Source of the DNA: Patiriisocius marinus
Lineage (GTDB): Bacteria; Bacteroidota; Bacteroidia; Flavobacteriales; Flavobacteriaceae
DNA length: 64,000 nucleotides
Direction of reading: 5' to 3'
Assembly (NCBI RefSeq): GCF_008974325.1
Contig: NZ_BKCG01000011.1
Location: forward strand, 1-64,000
Below the pieces are notes generated by a model. It had not been told where the DNA came from. It saw only the letters and a list, made by a program, of their open reading frames with translations, and did not search any database. The position numbers and the translations under genes were made by a program. The stretch's first letter is position 1; each line of letters begins with the position of its first letter. Of this stretch, positions 37,212 through 46,658 are shown in pieces.

Positions 37212-38091
37212 TTTATTACTTATTATTACAATATTTATTTGCGGTTCAGTAAGTTGGGCACAAGAGCTTAATGCTACTGTAACTGTAGATGCAGAACAAA
37301 CTGGACAACAAAACAACCAGGTTTTTAGAACTTTAGGTCAACAGTTGACAGAATTTATAAATAATAAGAGTTGGACTAACGACAAGTTTTTAAATCAAGA
37401 GCGTATTAATGCTAATTTTACGCTAATTATTACTTCGTATGAAGGAACTTCATTTAGTGGTTCATTGCAAGTACAAGCCTCAAGACCTGTATTTAATTCT
37501 ACTTACACATCGCCACTTTATAATTACAACGATCGTCAAGTAGCTTTTGATTATAAAGAGTTTGAGCCCTTAGTTTTTAATGTAAACGCTTATGATTCTA
37601 ATTTAGTTTTTTTAATTGCTTATCACGTTTATACTATATTAGGTTTAGATGCTTCTACATTTGAATTAAATGGAGGAGATAAGTATTTTGAAATAGCTAA
37701 ACAGATTACAAACACAGCTTCTTCAGGAAGTTTTACTGGATGGAAAGCAACAGACGGAACGCAATCTCGTTACCGTTTTAACGATGCATTAGTATCTCAA
37801 GTTTATAGTGAATTTCATAAAGCTATGTATCAATATCATAGAGAAGGTCTTGATATTATGGCAGATGATCAAAAAGGAGCGAAAGATGCAATTATTGCAT
37901 CTTTAAATACATTAAGGAGTATAAACGATCGTCGTCCTAACTCTTATATACTACGTACATTCTTTGATGCGAAAGTAGATGAAATTAAAAACATCTTCTC
38001 TGGAGGCCCTGCTATTGACTTGGCTGACCTTAAGGAAAACTTAAACAGAATGGCGCCTACACGAAGAAGTACTTGGAGTGAAATTAGATAG
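37204..38091 (+). CDS. DUF4835 family exported protein
   Basis: This 295-residue protein has a signal peptide (about 1-19, ending SWA) and a mature part rich in polar and aromatic residues. It belongs to the DUF4835 family, which is conserved in Bacteroidetes between coaBC and recN. The function is unknown to me; because of the signal peptide it should act in the envelope. It is translationally coupled to coaBC by an 8-base overlap. A weak AT-rich hairpin (38092-38116) follows the stop. Confidence 0.88.
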   Translation: MRNLLLIITIFICGSVSWAQELNATVTVDAEQTGQQNNQVFRTLGQQLTEFINNKSWTNDKFLNQERINANFTLIITSYEGTSFSGSLQVQASRPVFNSTYTSPLYNYNDRQVAFDYKEFEPLVFNVNAYDSNLVFLIAYHVYTILGLDASTFELNGGDKYFEIAKQITNTASSGSFTGWKATDGTQSRYRFNDALVSQVYSEFHKAMYQYHREGLDIMADDQKGAKDAIIASLNTLRSINDRRPNSYILRTFFDAKVDEIKNIFSGGPAIDLADLKENLNRMAPTRRSTWSEIR

Positions 38092-38161
38092 ATTCTTTTT
38101 CTTTCTTTAAAAGAATTTTATTTACTTCTTTGTATTTTTATAAGGTTCAAATTTCATCTAA

Positions 38162-39814
38162 ATGATTACAAGCCTTTCCATAAAAAATTATGCATTAATT
38201 GAAGATATCCGTGTTGATTTACAACAGGGATTAACAATTATTACTGGTGAAACAGGAGCTGGAAAGTCCATACTTTTAGGAGCTATGGCACTTTTACTTG
38301 GTAAACGAGCAGATAGTTCAAGCGTGCGTAACGCTGAGAAAAAATGTATTGTAGAAGGAGAATTTAATTTGAACGGCTACGGTTTAAAAAATGTCTTTTT
38401 AGAAAACGATCTCGACTACGATAATCATACAATTATTAGACGTGAGATATTACCAAGTGGAAAATCTAGAGCGTTTGTAAATGATAGTCCGGTTGGGTTG
38501 TCTCAATTACAAACCTTGGCTGTTTTTCTTGTTGATATCCATAGTCAAAACACTACAAATTCATTTGCAGATGAGTCATTTCAAGTAGAAGTTATTGATG
38601 CCGTAGGTGGTACATTACCTTTGCTTACTAAATACCAAAATAACCTTTCACTGTATTCTGAAATATCAAAGAAATTAGTAATTGCTAAAGAAGAGAAATT
38701 TTCAGCAGATAAAGAATTAGATTACAATGCATTTCTTCAAAGTGAACTTACTGAAATTCCACTTAAAGGAATTAAACAAGATGCATTAGAAGAAACTTAT
38801 GAAACTTTAAATAACGCAGAAGAAATTCAAGAGGCATTGGGTTCAGTATTGCAAATTGCAAACCTAGAGGACCAAGGAGCTTTAGATCAACTTAAGCAAA
38901 TGCGCGCTATATTGAGTAGGCTTTCTGGTTTTTCAAGTTCTTTCAATGAGTTGCAAGAGCGCTTAAATAGTGTAGTATTAGAATTAGAGGACGTTTTAGA
39001 ATCTGTTCAAAATAAAATGGAATCTGTAGAGGTTGATCCTTCAGAGTTAACTCGAATTGATGATTTGCTGCAACACGTGTATAAACTTCAACAAAAGCAC
39101 AATGTACAAACTGTTGAAGAGTTGATAGTAATTGAAGAAGAGCTTTCTGCTAAATTATATACAACTGCTGTTCTTGATGAGCGTATAGCACAATTAGAAA
39201 ATGAACAGAACACTTTATTGGAAGTACTTAAAATTTCGGCGGAAGCCTTATTTAAATCCCGTCAAAAAGTATTGCCAAAACTAATTTCATTATTAGAAGA
39301 TAAACTAGCGCTGTTAGGCTTGCCCAATGCACGTTTTAAAATAGAGCACGTTGTAACCGAAGACTTTAAAAAGTTAGGTAACGATAGAGTAGCGGTGTAC
39401 TTTACAGCTAACAAAGGCGGTACCTTTGGATTGCTTAAAAAAGTAGCTTCTGGAGGAGAAATGAGTAGAATTATGTTAAGCGTTAAAGCTGTTTTAGCTA
39501 CTTACAAACAACTGCCAACAATTATATTTGATGAAATTGACACTGGAGTTTCTGGTGAGATTGCATTGAAAATGGCGGGCATAATGAGCACTATGAGTGA
39601 GAATATGCAGTTAATAAGTATTACACATTTACCTCAAATTGCAGCAAAAGGTTCTAACCATATTAAGGTGTACAAAGAGGATGTCAATAACATAACCGAA
39701 ACGAAGCTAATGTCGCTTAATGAAGAGGAACGAATTGTAGAAATAGCGCAAATGATAGGCGGGAATAGTGTTACAGATACTACACTTGCAAACGCAAAAG
39801 AGCTTTTAAATTAA
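38162..39814 (+). CDS. recN: DNA repair protein RecN
   Basis: RecN is an SMC-like ATPase that gathers broken DNA ends during recombinational repair. The 550-residue protein has Walker A GETGAGKS at 29-36. A long coiled coil (about 160-370) and the C-terminal ABC signature SGGEMSR, Walker B IIFDEIDTGVSG and ITHLPQIAA follow. Length is usual. A -7-like TATTTTTA (38133-38140) may give it a separate start about 20 bases upstream, though it may also be read from the bamD operon. Confidence 0.96.
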   Translation: MITSLSIKNYALIEDIRVDLQQGLTIITGETGAGKSILLGAMALLLGKRADSSSVRNAEKKCIVEGEFNLNGYGLKNVFLENDLDYDNHTIIRREILPSGKSRAFVNDSPVGLSQLQTLAVFLVDIHSQNTTNSFADESFQVEVIDAVGGTLPLLTKYQNNLSLYSEISKKLVIAKEEKFSADKELDYNAFLQSELTEIPLKGIKQDALEETYETLNNAEEIQEALGSVLQIANLEDQGALDQLKQMRAILSRLSGFSSSFNELQERLNSVVLELEDVLESVQNKMESVEVDPSELTRIDDLLQHVYKLQQKHNVQTVEELIVIEEELSAKLYTTAVLDERIAQLENEQNTLLEVLKISAEALFKSRQKVLPKLISLLEDKLALLGLPNARFKIEHVVTEDFKKLGNDRVAVYFTANKGGTFGLLKKVASGGEMSRIMLSVKAVLATYKQLPTIIFDEIDTGVSGEIALKMAGIMSTMSENMQLISITHLPQIAAKGSNHIKVYKEDVNNITETKLMSLNEEERIVEIAQMIGGNSVTDTTLANAKELLN

Positions 39815-39825
39815 AAAGTATAGCG

Positions 39826-39833
39826 TATATTTA
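39826..39833 (+). promoter_or_regulatory. Candidate -7 box of fabI
   Basis: TATATTTA is one base off the -7 consensus and would give a leader of about 40 bases. No -33 TTG is found at the usual spacing. Confidence 0.35.
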
Positions 39834-39880
39834 CCGCGCTAATTAACGGTAGTAAAAACAACCAAGAAAAACCACGACGT

Positions 39881-40693
39881 ATGTCTTATAACTTATTAAA
39901 AGGAAAAAGAGGAATTATTTTTGGAGCTTTAGATGCAAATTCAATTGCTTGGAAAACTGCTGAAAGAGTTCACGAAGAAGGTGGAACTTTTGTTCTAACA
40001 AATGCACCAATTGCATTAAGAATGGGTACAATTAATGAGCTTGCTGAAAAAACAGGATCTCAAGTAATACCTGCTGATGCTACTAAAATTGAAGATCTAG
40101 AAAACCTTGTTGAAAAAGCAATGGAGGTTTTAGGTGGCAAAATAGATTTCGTTTTACACTCAATAGGAATGTCTGTAAATGTTAGAAAAGGGAATGCTTA
40201 CACATCTCAAAACTACGATTATACTCACAAAGGCTGGGATGTTTCAGCGGTATCGTTTCATAAAACTATGAGCGTTCTTTACAATAAAGACGCTATGACA
40301 GAGTGGGGAAGTATTGTTGCATTAACGTATATGGCTGCGCAACGTGTGTTTCCAGATTATAACGATATGGCAGACAACAAAGCTTACTTAGAGTCTATTG
40401 CTAGAAGTTTTGGGTACTTTTTTGGACGTGATAAAAATGTTCGTGTAAATACTATTTCACAATCACCTACACCAACTACGGCTGGACAAGGAGTAAAAGG
40501 ATTTGACGGTTTTATAGCGTATGCTGAAAAAATGAGTCCTCTTGGAAACGCGACAGCAGAAGATTGTGCAAACTATACAATTGCTATGTTTAGTGACTTA
40601 ACAAAACGTGTAACACTTCAAAATTTATTCAATGACGGTGGTTTCTCAAATATGGGAGTAAGTACTGCTGTAATGGATAAATTTACTGAGTAA
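39881..40693 (+). CDS. fabI: Enoyl-ACP reductase FabI
   Basis: FabI performs the last reduction of each fatty-acid elongation cycle, with NADH. The 270-residue short-chain dehydrogenase shows the FabI-type Tyr-x6-Lys catalytic pair at Tyr160 and Lys167 (YNDMADNK), the opening glycine loop GIIFGALDANSIAW, and the HSIGM segment. The late FabI pattern SQSPTPTTAGQGVKGF is typical. It stands alone, with a terminator directly behind it. Confidence 0.97.
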   Translation: MSYNLLKGKRGIIFGALDANSIAWKTAERVHEEGGTFVLTNAPIALRMGTINELAEKTGSQVIPADATKIEDLENLVEKAMEVLGGKIDFVLHSIGMSVNVRKGNAYTSQNYDYTHKGWDVSAVSFHKTMSVLYNKDAMTEWGSIVALTYMAAQRVFPDYNDMADNKAYLESIARSFGYFFGRDKNVRVNTISQSPTPTTAGQGVKGFDGFIAYAEKMSPLGNATAEDCANYTIAMFSDLTKRVTLQNLFNDGGFSNMGVSTAVMDKFTE

Positions 40694-40711
40694 TTACATT
40701 GATACCATAGT

Positions 40712-40744
40712 AAAAACCCGATGCAATTTGCGTCGGGTTTTTTT
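40712..40744 (+). terminator. Terminator of fabI
   Basis: A 13-bp stem (40712-40724 with 40730-40742, one G-T pair) has a 5-base loop and a T7 tract. The oligomer GGCTTTCGCC begins three bases after the T tract. Confidence 0.9.
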
Positions 40745-40790
40745 ATGGCTTTCGCCGAAATTTGACTTCGGAGAGACCGTTAATTTTCCA

Positions 40791-40798
40791 TAACTTTA
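40791..40798 (+). promoter_or_regulatory. Candidate -7 box of the glycosyltransferase gene, 4 bases before ATG
   Basis: TAACTTTA is one base off the -7 consensus and ends 4 bases before the ATG at 40803. It fits the leaderless pattern seen at ligA, dapF, smpB and the histidine kinase. Confidence 0.4.
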
Positions 40799-40802
40799 CC
40801 AC

Positions 40803-41807
40803 ATGCAATTACAGTATTCTTTTATTATTCCGGTATATAATAGACCACAAGAAATAACCGAACTATTGGAGAGTTTTTCTTTACTGAAATTTGACAGATC
40901 TTTTGAAATTGTTATAATTGAAGATGGCTCTACTGAACCTTCAAATGAGATTGTTTCACAATTTAGCGATCAGTTGACCATTTCATACTATTCAAAACCT
41001 AATTCAGGACCAGGAGATTCTAGAAATTACGGAATGCGAAAAGCGACAGGGAATTACTTTATTATATTAGATAGTGATTGTATACTCCCTCCTGAATATC
41101 TATACACAGTAGATAATTTTTTAAAACAAACATACATAGATTGTTTTGGTGGTGCAGACGCTGCTCATAAGAGTTTTACAGCTCTTCAGAAGGCAATTAA
41201 CTATACAATGACATCTTTGTTTACAACAGGAGGAATTCGCGGTAGTAAAAAGGCTGTGCAGAAATTTGAACCTCGTAGTTTTAACATGGGGATTTCACAA
41301 AGGGCATTTGAGGCAACAACTGGTTTTGCGCGTATTCATCCAGGAGAAGATCCAGATTTATCACATAGAATTAAAAAAGCAGGATTTGAAACTGTTTTTA
41401 TTCCAGGAGCTGCAGTTTTTCACAAGCGTAGAATTTCGTGGAAGAAGTTTTATCAACAAGTTCGAAAATTTGGTCTTGTTCGACCTATATTATCAAAGTG
41501 GCATCCTATTTCAAGTAAAATAACATTTTGGTTTCCAACATTATTTGTGGTGTTTGTGTTAGCTTCAATACTACTAGCATTAAGTTTTGGGTGGTTATTG
41601 TTACTGCCATTAATTGCATACTGTTTATTGATATTTTTAGATTCATCTATTAAAAATAAAAATATTTACATTGGTTTGTTAAGTGTGGTTGCAATGTTTG
41701 TACAATTTGTTGGTTATGGAATCGCTTTTTGGAAATCTACGTTGTATATTCATATACTAGGAAAAGATCCCGAAGTAACATTTCCGAAGTTATTCTTCAA
41801 AAAATAA
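40803..41807 (+). CDS. Membrane-bound family 2 glycosyltransferase
   Basis: This 334-residue protein begins with a GT-A domain: FIIPVYNRP near the N-terminus, EDGSTE and the DSDCILPP segment that holds the metal-binding DxD-like residues. It ends with three hydrophobic helices (about 240-318). It would transfer a sugar from a nucleotide donor at the inner membrane, but donor and acceptor are unknown. The last bases of the gene contain the oligomer TTTCCGAAG (41781-41789). The YbbR gene starts 15 bases later. Confidence 0.9.
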   Translation: MQLQYSFIIPVYNRPQEITELLESFSLLKFDRSFEIVIIEDGSTEPSNEIVSQFSDQLTISYYSKPNSGPGDSRNYGMRKATGNYFIILDSDCILPPEYLYTVDNFLKQTYIDCFGGADAAHKSFTALQKAINYTMTSLFTTGGIRGSKKAVQKFEPRSFNMGISQRAFEATTGFARIHPGEDPDLSHRIKKAGFETVFIPGAAVFHKRRISWKKFYQQVRKFGLVRPILSKWHPISSKITFWFPTLFVVFVLASILLALSFGWLLLLPLIAYCLLIFLDSSIKNKNIYIGLLSVVAMFVQFVGYGIAFWKSTLYIHILGKDPEVTFPKLFFKK

Positions 41808-41822
41808 TATATCAATAGAACT

Positions 41823-42773
41823 ATGAAATCAAAAGTTAAGAACCCTTTTTTTAATGCTAAGTTAAGAGCTTTCTTATTTTTCTTAGCTTTAGCGACTATA
41901 TTTTGGGTTTTAACACGTTTTTCTAAACAAGATTCGGGCTCTGTAACAGCTAATATAGTTTACACAAATGTTCCTAAAGGAAAGTTATTATTAGATTCAA
42001 ATCCTGAAAATGCTAAATTTATATTGTCTGCTAATAAGTTTGAAATACTGTATCATCGTATTAAAAAACCTACAGTTGTAATTGATATTAAAAAGTATTA
42101 TTCTGAAAAGAATGGAGCAGCAAACGTCACGGAAGAAACATTAAAGGAATTAATACAAAGTCAAATAAACAACAGTTATACAGTTCAAAGAGTAGTGCCT
42201 AGGGAAATAGTAATTTCACTAGAATCTTTAAATTTTAAGGATGTTCCTGTTGAGATTGTTTCAGATTTAAAATTCAAAAGTGGTTTTGGTGAAAATGGAG
42301 CGGTCATTATAGATCCAAAAACGGTAACTATAACAGGGGCTTCATTATATCTAGACACTATTACCTCAGTAAAAACTACAGTTATTAAAGCTAGTGAGGT
42401 ATCACAACCTTTAAATTTAAAAGTAGATTTGCAGCAATTTGATGTTACAAAAGTTCAAATAGAGCCTAAGTTTATAACCTACAAACAACATGTTGTGGAG
42501 TTTTCTCAAAAACGTATCTCATTAGACATAACTGTATTAAATGCTCCTAGCGATGCTACATTAAGATTGTTGCCAAGTAAAATAGGTATTTCTTTTAATG
42601 TACCAATTGAAAATTTTAACGCTATAACTGCTGATGATTTTACTGTGACAGTAGATTATAATAAACGCAATCAAGTTGATAACTTTGTAATTCCAGAAAT
42701 TACAAAAAAACCAGCAGGAATAAAGGATATTGAATTAGGTACTAAAAAAGTAGATTTATTATTATTCAAATGA
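41823..42773 (+). CDS. YbbR-like (CdaR-type) membrane protein
   Basis: This 316-residue protein has one N-terminal membrane helix (about residues 16-33) and a series of YbbR-type beta domains. Related proteins in Firmicutes (CdaR) regulate the diadenylate cyclase CdaA; no cyclase gene is nearby here, so that role is only an analogy. It overlaps coaE by 4 bases (ATGA), so the two are translationally coupled. The pairing of a YbbR protein with CoaE followed by a two-component system is probably conserved in this group. Confidence 0.85.
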   Translation: MKSKVKNPFFNAKLRAFLFFLALATIFWVLTRFSKQDSGSVTANIVYTNVPKGKLLLDSNPENAKFILSANKFEILYHRIKKPTVVIDIKKYYSEKNGAANVTEETLKELIQSQINNSYTVQRVVPREIVISLESLNFKDVPVEIVSDLKFKSGFGENGAVIIDPKTVTITGASLYLDTITSVKTTVIKASEVSQPLNLKVDLQQFDVTKVQIEPKFITYKQHVVEFSQKRISLDITVLNAPSDATLRLLPSKIGISFNVPIENFNAITADDFTVTVDYNKRNQVDNFVIPEITKKPAGIKDIELGTKKVDLLLFK

Positions 42774-43345
42774 AAATTGTAGGACTTACAGGAGGAATAG
42801 GTAGTGGAAAATCTACAGTAGCTCGTTTTTTTGAGGAACTAGGCGTGCCCGTTTATATAGCAGATGATGCAGGGAAGTACTTATTAGCTAATTCTAAAGT
42901 GGTTCGTCGTAAAATGATTGCATTATTAGGTGAGGAGTGTTATGTAGACGGTAAGCCTAATAAACAGTATATCGCAAGTATTATTTTTAATGATTCAGAT
43001 AAGTTAGCTGCGGTAAATAATATAATTCATCCTAAAGTAGCTCAGCATTTTAAGCGATGGATGAAAAAACATACATCTCCATATTGTATAAAGGAAGCTG
43101 CTGTTCTTTTTGAAAATGGTGGTTATTTAAATTGTGACTATACTATACTAGTTACAGCGCCAGAAGAAGTAAGGGTTTCTAGAGTGCAAAAACGGGATAA
43201 TTCTACACGCGAGCAAGTTATGTCTCGTATTAATAGTCAGTGGTCGGATAGCGAGAAAATACCTTTAGCAAATTATGTGATTGTTAATGTAGATCTTGAG
43301 GTTACTAAACAAGAAGTAACGAAGCTCCATAATAAGCTATCTTAA
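42770..43345 (+). CDS. coaE: Dephospho-CoA kinase CoaE
   Basis: CoaE phosphorylates dephospho-CoA, the last step of coenzyme A synthesis. The 191-residue P-loop kinase has GGIGSGKST at 8-16, and a short helical lid follows with KRDNSTREQV. The gene overlaps the YbbR gene upstream. A histidine kinase gene follows after 86 bases with its own -7 box. Confidence 0.95.
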   Translation: MKIVGLTGGIGSGKSTVARFFEELGVPVYIADDAGKYLLANSKVVRRKMIALLGEECYVDGKPNKQYIASIIFNDSDKLAAVNNIIHPKVAQHFKRWMKKHTSPYCIKEAAVLFENGGYLNCDYTILVTAPEEVRVSRVQKRDNSTREQVMSRINSQWSDSEKIPLANYVIVNVDLEVTKQEVTKLHNKLS

Positions 43346-43419
43346 TTCGCATATTTATTTAATATCATTCATTTTGTTAACATTTGGTTAAACTGCGAAG
43401 TCTCTAAATGTTAAAATCT

Positions 43420-43427
43420 TATTTTTG
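43420..43427 (+). promoter_or_regulatory. -7 box of the histidine kinase gene, 4 bases before ATG
   Basis: TATTTTTG is an exact TAnnTTTG match ending 4 bases before the ATG at 43432. This points to a leaderless message for the kinase and its response regulator. Confidence 0.55.
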
Positions 43428-43431
43428 ACTT

Positions 43432-44994
43432 ATGGATAAGAAGCTGTTTGGCTTAATGATAGCGTTGATGGCACTTTCTCTTTTAGGGATAATATTCGTG
43501 CAATGGTACTGGATTTCAAATTCATACAATAATAAGGAGGATCAATTTATAACTACTGTAAGGCAAGTATTAGTTGAAACTTCTAATGAGATTGAGCTAG
43601 ATGAAGTTGAAAAGTACTTTGACATGTATAGTAAGTTCATAGAAGAAAAGGGAGGGTCTGAAGGTATTTCTATCAATGAGCTTATATATAATATTAATGG
43701 AGATCAGGCAAATGACGCTTATATTTTTTCTGATGGAATTCAGGAAGAAGATTATAAACTCTCATCTAATTTTTTAGATTCTGAAATTGATAGTATTATT
43801 TTTAAAAGAATAATAAGCAAGCAGAAAATTACTAAAATCATCAAAGGAATTGATGGAAATGATAAAACTGAAATTGTAACTGAAAATTTCAGAAGATTAA
43901 AAGATTATGAAAAGGCTCGTTTTGAGAAGACTTTTAATAATATATCAGTTAATACACCTATTCACCGTAGGGTTAGTGTAGAGACAATCGATAATTTAAT
44001 TTCTCAAAAAGCGAAAGCTAGAGGGGTAAATTCTAAATTTCAGTTTGCTGTTTTTAGTAATAATATACCAACTAAAATTAGATCAAAGGAATTTAATCTA
44101 ATGCCAGAGACTACTTTTAAAGTACCGCTCTTTGAAAATAACGATATAAATAAAGGGTATCAATTATATGTGAACTTTTATGAACAAGAACGTGACGTTC
44201 TTGGATCTATATTAGGGATGACAATATTGTCTCTCATATTTACAACAGTGATCTTTATTACTTTTTTTAGCGCATTATCGCAAATTTTTAAACAACGACA
44301 ATTAGCGGAAATTAAGAATGATTTCATTAATAATATGACTCACGAATTTAAAACACCTATTGCTACAATTAACTTAGCATTAGATGCATTAAAAAACCCT
44401 AAAGTAAAGGCAAGTGAGGAGTTTTCGGCAAAGTATACTAAAATGATACGTGACGAAAATAAACGAATGCACGAGCAAGTTGAAAACGTATTGCGTATTT
44501 CAAAACTTGATAAGAATGAACTTGATTTGCCTAAAGAACGCATTGAATTACACGGGTTAATTGAAGATGCTATTTCTCATATTGAATTAATAGTTGAGAA
44601 TAGAGGAGGTTATATAAATACACATCTTGGCGCATTGAAGACGGATGTTTTAGTAAATGAATCTCACATGACTAACGTATTAGTCAACTTGTTAGATAAT
44701 GCAGTAAAGTACTCTGAAGATAGTCCTAAGATTGACATTTTTACTGAGAATGTTCGTAATGGAGTTGTCCTTAAAATACGTGACCAAGGATTAGGAATGA
44801 CTAAAGGAGAACAACGAAAAATATTTGAAAAATTTTATAGAGTCCCTACTGGGGATATTCATAACGTAAAGGGTCACGGATTAGGCCTATCATATGCAAA
44901 ACGAATTCTTAATGATCACGACGCTACTATTTCAGTGGAAAGTGAGTTAGGAAAAGGGAGCACATTTAGTATCAAATTACACTTAATATCTTAA
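43432..44994 (+). CDS. Sensor histidine kinase (RprX-like)
   Basis: This 520-residue membrane kinase has two helices, at about 7-27 and 258-282. The extracytoplasmic sensor region between them has no recognised fold. The cytoplasmic HisKA motif carries His304 (NNMTHEFKTP), followed by a HATPase_c domain with the N, G1 and G2 boxes (NLLDNAVKYS, DQGLGM, GHGLGLSYA). It pairs with the response regulator 3 bases downstream. The pair resembles RprX/RprY of Bacteroides; the signal it senses is unknown. Confidence 0.93.
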   Translation: MDKKLFGLMIALMALSLLGIIFVQWYWISNSYNNKEDQFITTVRQVLVETSNEIELDEVEKYFDMYSKFIEEKGGSEGISINELIYNINGDQANDAYIFSDGIQEEDYKLSSNFLDSEIDSIIFKRIISKQKITKIIKGIDGNDKTEIVTENFRRLKDYEKARFEKTFNNISVNTPIHRRVSVETIDNLISQKAKARGVNSKFQFAVFSNNIPTKIRSKEFNLMPETTFKVPLFENNDINKGYQLYVNFYEQERDVLGSILGMTILSLIFTTVIFITFFSALSQIFKQRQLAEIKNDFINNMTHEFKTPIATINLALDALKNPKVKASEEFSAKYTKMIRDENKRMHEQVENVLRISKLDKNELDLPKERIELHGLIEDAISHIELIVENRGGYINTHLGALKTDVLVNESHMTNVLVNLLDNAVKYSEDSPKIDIFTENVRNGVVLKIRDQGLGMTKGEQRKIFEKFYRVPTGDIHNVKGHGLGLSYAKRILNDHDATISVESELGKGSTFSIKLHLIS

Positions 44995-44997
44995 TAT

Positions 44998-45714
44998 ATG
45001 GAAACCGAAAATAAAAAAATTCTACTAGTTGAAGACGATCCAAACTTTGGAACTGTCCTGAAAGATTATTTAGCAATGAATGACTATAACGTTACTCATG
45101 CTAAAAACGGAATGGAAGGCTTTGAAAAATTTAAAAAGGATGATTACGATCTTTGTATTTTAGACGTAATGATGCCTTATAAAGATGGATTTACTTTAGC
45201 TAAAGAAATTAGAGAGAAAAATGAAGAGGTGCCTATTATTTTCTTAACTGCAAAAGCAATGAAAGAAGATGTATTAAAAGGATACAAAGTGGGAGCTGAT
45301 GATTATCTAAATAAACCATTTGATAGTGAAGTGCTGTTAATGAAAATTAAGGCAATTATTCAAAGAAAAACAACAGATTCAATTGCAGATAGTAAGCAGT
45401 TTGAATTCCAAGTGGGTAATTTTTTCTTGAATTCTAAATTGCGTTTTCTGTCTTATAAAAAAGATACTCCAGTTAAATTGTCGCCTAAAGAGAATGAATT
45501 ACTTCGTTTACTTGCGCTTCATAAAAATGATTTGATGCCACGTGAGTTAGCATTAACAAAAATATGGAGAGATGATAATTACTTTACATCTAGAAGTATG
45601 GATGTTTACATCGCAAAACTTAGAAAATACCTAGGTAACGATGATGATGTAGAGATTATCAATATCCACGGAGAAGGTTTTAGGCTTGTAGTTAAAAGTG
45701 AAGTAGAAAACTAA
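44998..45714 (+). CDS. OmpR-family response regulator (RprY-like)
   Basis: This 238-residue protein has an N-terminal receiver domain with the phosphoacceptor Asp56 (CILDVMMP) and acidic pocket EDD at 12-14. A C-terminal winged-helix DNA-binding domain (about 140-235) follows. It should be phosphorylated by the kinase directly upstream and regulate target genes unknown here. The pair is followed by a strong terminator shared with convergent miaA. Confidence 0.95.
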   Translation: METENKKILLVEDDPNFGTVLKDYLAMNDYNVTHAKNGMEGFEKFKKDDYDLCILDVMMPYKDGFTLAKEIREKNEEVPIIFLTAKAMKEDVLKGYKVGADDYLNKPFDSEVLLMKIKAIIQRKTTDSIADSKQFEFQVGNFFLNSKLRFLSYKKDTPVKLSPKENELLRLLALHKNDLMPRELALTKIWRDDNYFTSRSMDVYIAKLRKYLGNDDDVEIINIHGEGFRLVVKSEVEN

Positions 45715-45734
45715 TCGAGATACATATAGTGTTT

Positions 45735-45762
45735 AAAGCGCCTTTTTTAAAGGGCGCTTTTT
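45735..45762 (+). terminator. Terminator of the two-component operon
   Basis: A GC-rich stem (GCGCC/GGCGC, 45738-45742 with 45753-45757) is extended by A-T pairs and followed by a T tract on the + strand. On the - strand it might also serve miaA, whose stop is at 45747. Confidence 0.8.
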
Positions 45763-46658
45763 GTTTTTATAAAACCCTCAATAATTAGGAAATCAGCATC
45801 AAAATCAAACCAATTTATTGTTTCATTTTTTCTAAACCAAGTTCCTTGTCGTTTTGCAAAACGGCGGGTATTTTTTTTGATTTCTGAAATAGCTTCTTCT
45901 AAGGTGATTTCTCCATCAAAATGTTGAAATAGTTCTCTATAACCTACGGTTTGCAGTGCGTTCAGTTCTCTATATTTCAACAAACCTTTGGCTTCGTCTA
46001 CCAATCCTTCTTCAATCATTATATCTACACGTTTATTAATTCTATCGTAAATAGTCTCTCTAGGTGCGTTTATACCAATGTAAAGTGTGTTGAATGGGCG
46101 AGCAACTTTATTTTCATTAAGGAAATATGAATATTGTTTTCCGGTTTCAATAAACAACTCTAAAGCACGAATAACTCTTCGAGGGTTATGGATGTCTATT
46201 GTTTTAAAACTTTCAAAATCTACTTCTTTTAATTTTTCTTGAAGCGAAGTGATGCCAAATTGTTCTAAATCCTTATTTAATTCTATCCTAATTTTAGGAT
46301 CTACTTTTGGAAAATTATCTAAGCCTTTGACTACAGCATCTACATACAAACCAGAACCGCCAACTAATACTGCGATATTTTTTTTCTGAAATATGCTGTC
46401 TAATTTAGCTAGTGCATCACGTTCAAAATCACCTACTGTATATGTGTCTACAACTGAAATGTTTTGAATGAAGTGATGTTTTGCTTGCGATAATTCTTCC
46501 GTTGAAGGAACAGCAGTTCCAATAGCCATTTCTTTAAAAAACTGACGAGAATCAGCACTTAATATTTCGGTAGAAAAAGCATTAGCAATTTTAATAGCTA
46601 AAGCTGTTTTTCCAATTGCTGTTGCTCCCACAACGCATATTAATAGTGGTTTAGGCAT
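45747..46658 (-). CDS. miaA: tRNA dimethylallyltransferase MiaA
   Basis: MiaA adds a dimethylallyl group to A37 of tRNAs that read codons starting with U, improving decoding. The 303-residue enzyme has the P-loop GATAIGKTA near residues 11-19 and the conserved DSRQFFKEMAIGTA block. The LVGGSGLYVDAVVKGL motif and the tail NTRRFAKRQGTWFR follow. Its start shares one base with the stop of the K+ channel gene (TAATG), so they are translationally coupled although unrelated in function. Confidence 0.97.
   Translation of the reverse strand: MPKPLLICVVGATAIGKTALAIKIANAFSTEILSADSRQFFKEMAIGTAVPSTEELSQAKHHFIQNISVVDTYTVGDFERDALAKLDSIFQKKNIAVLVGGSGLYVDAVVKGLDNFPKVDPKIRIELNKDLEQFGITSLQEKLKEVDFESFKTIDIHNPRRVIRALELFIETGKQYSYFLNENKVARPFNTLYIGINAPRETIYDRINKRVDIMIEEGLVDEAKGLLKYRELNALQTVGYRELFQHFDGEITLEEAISEIKKNTRRFAKRQGTWFRKNETINWFDFDADFLIIEGFIKTKSAL

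Noticed and set aside
38092-38116. Hairpin after the DUF4835 gene as a terminator
   Set aside because: The stem has a single G-C pair; it may be chance in AT-rich DNA, so it is mentioned only with the gene.
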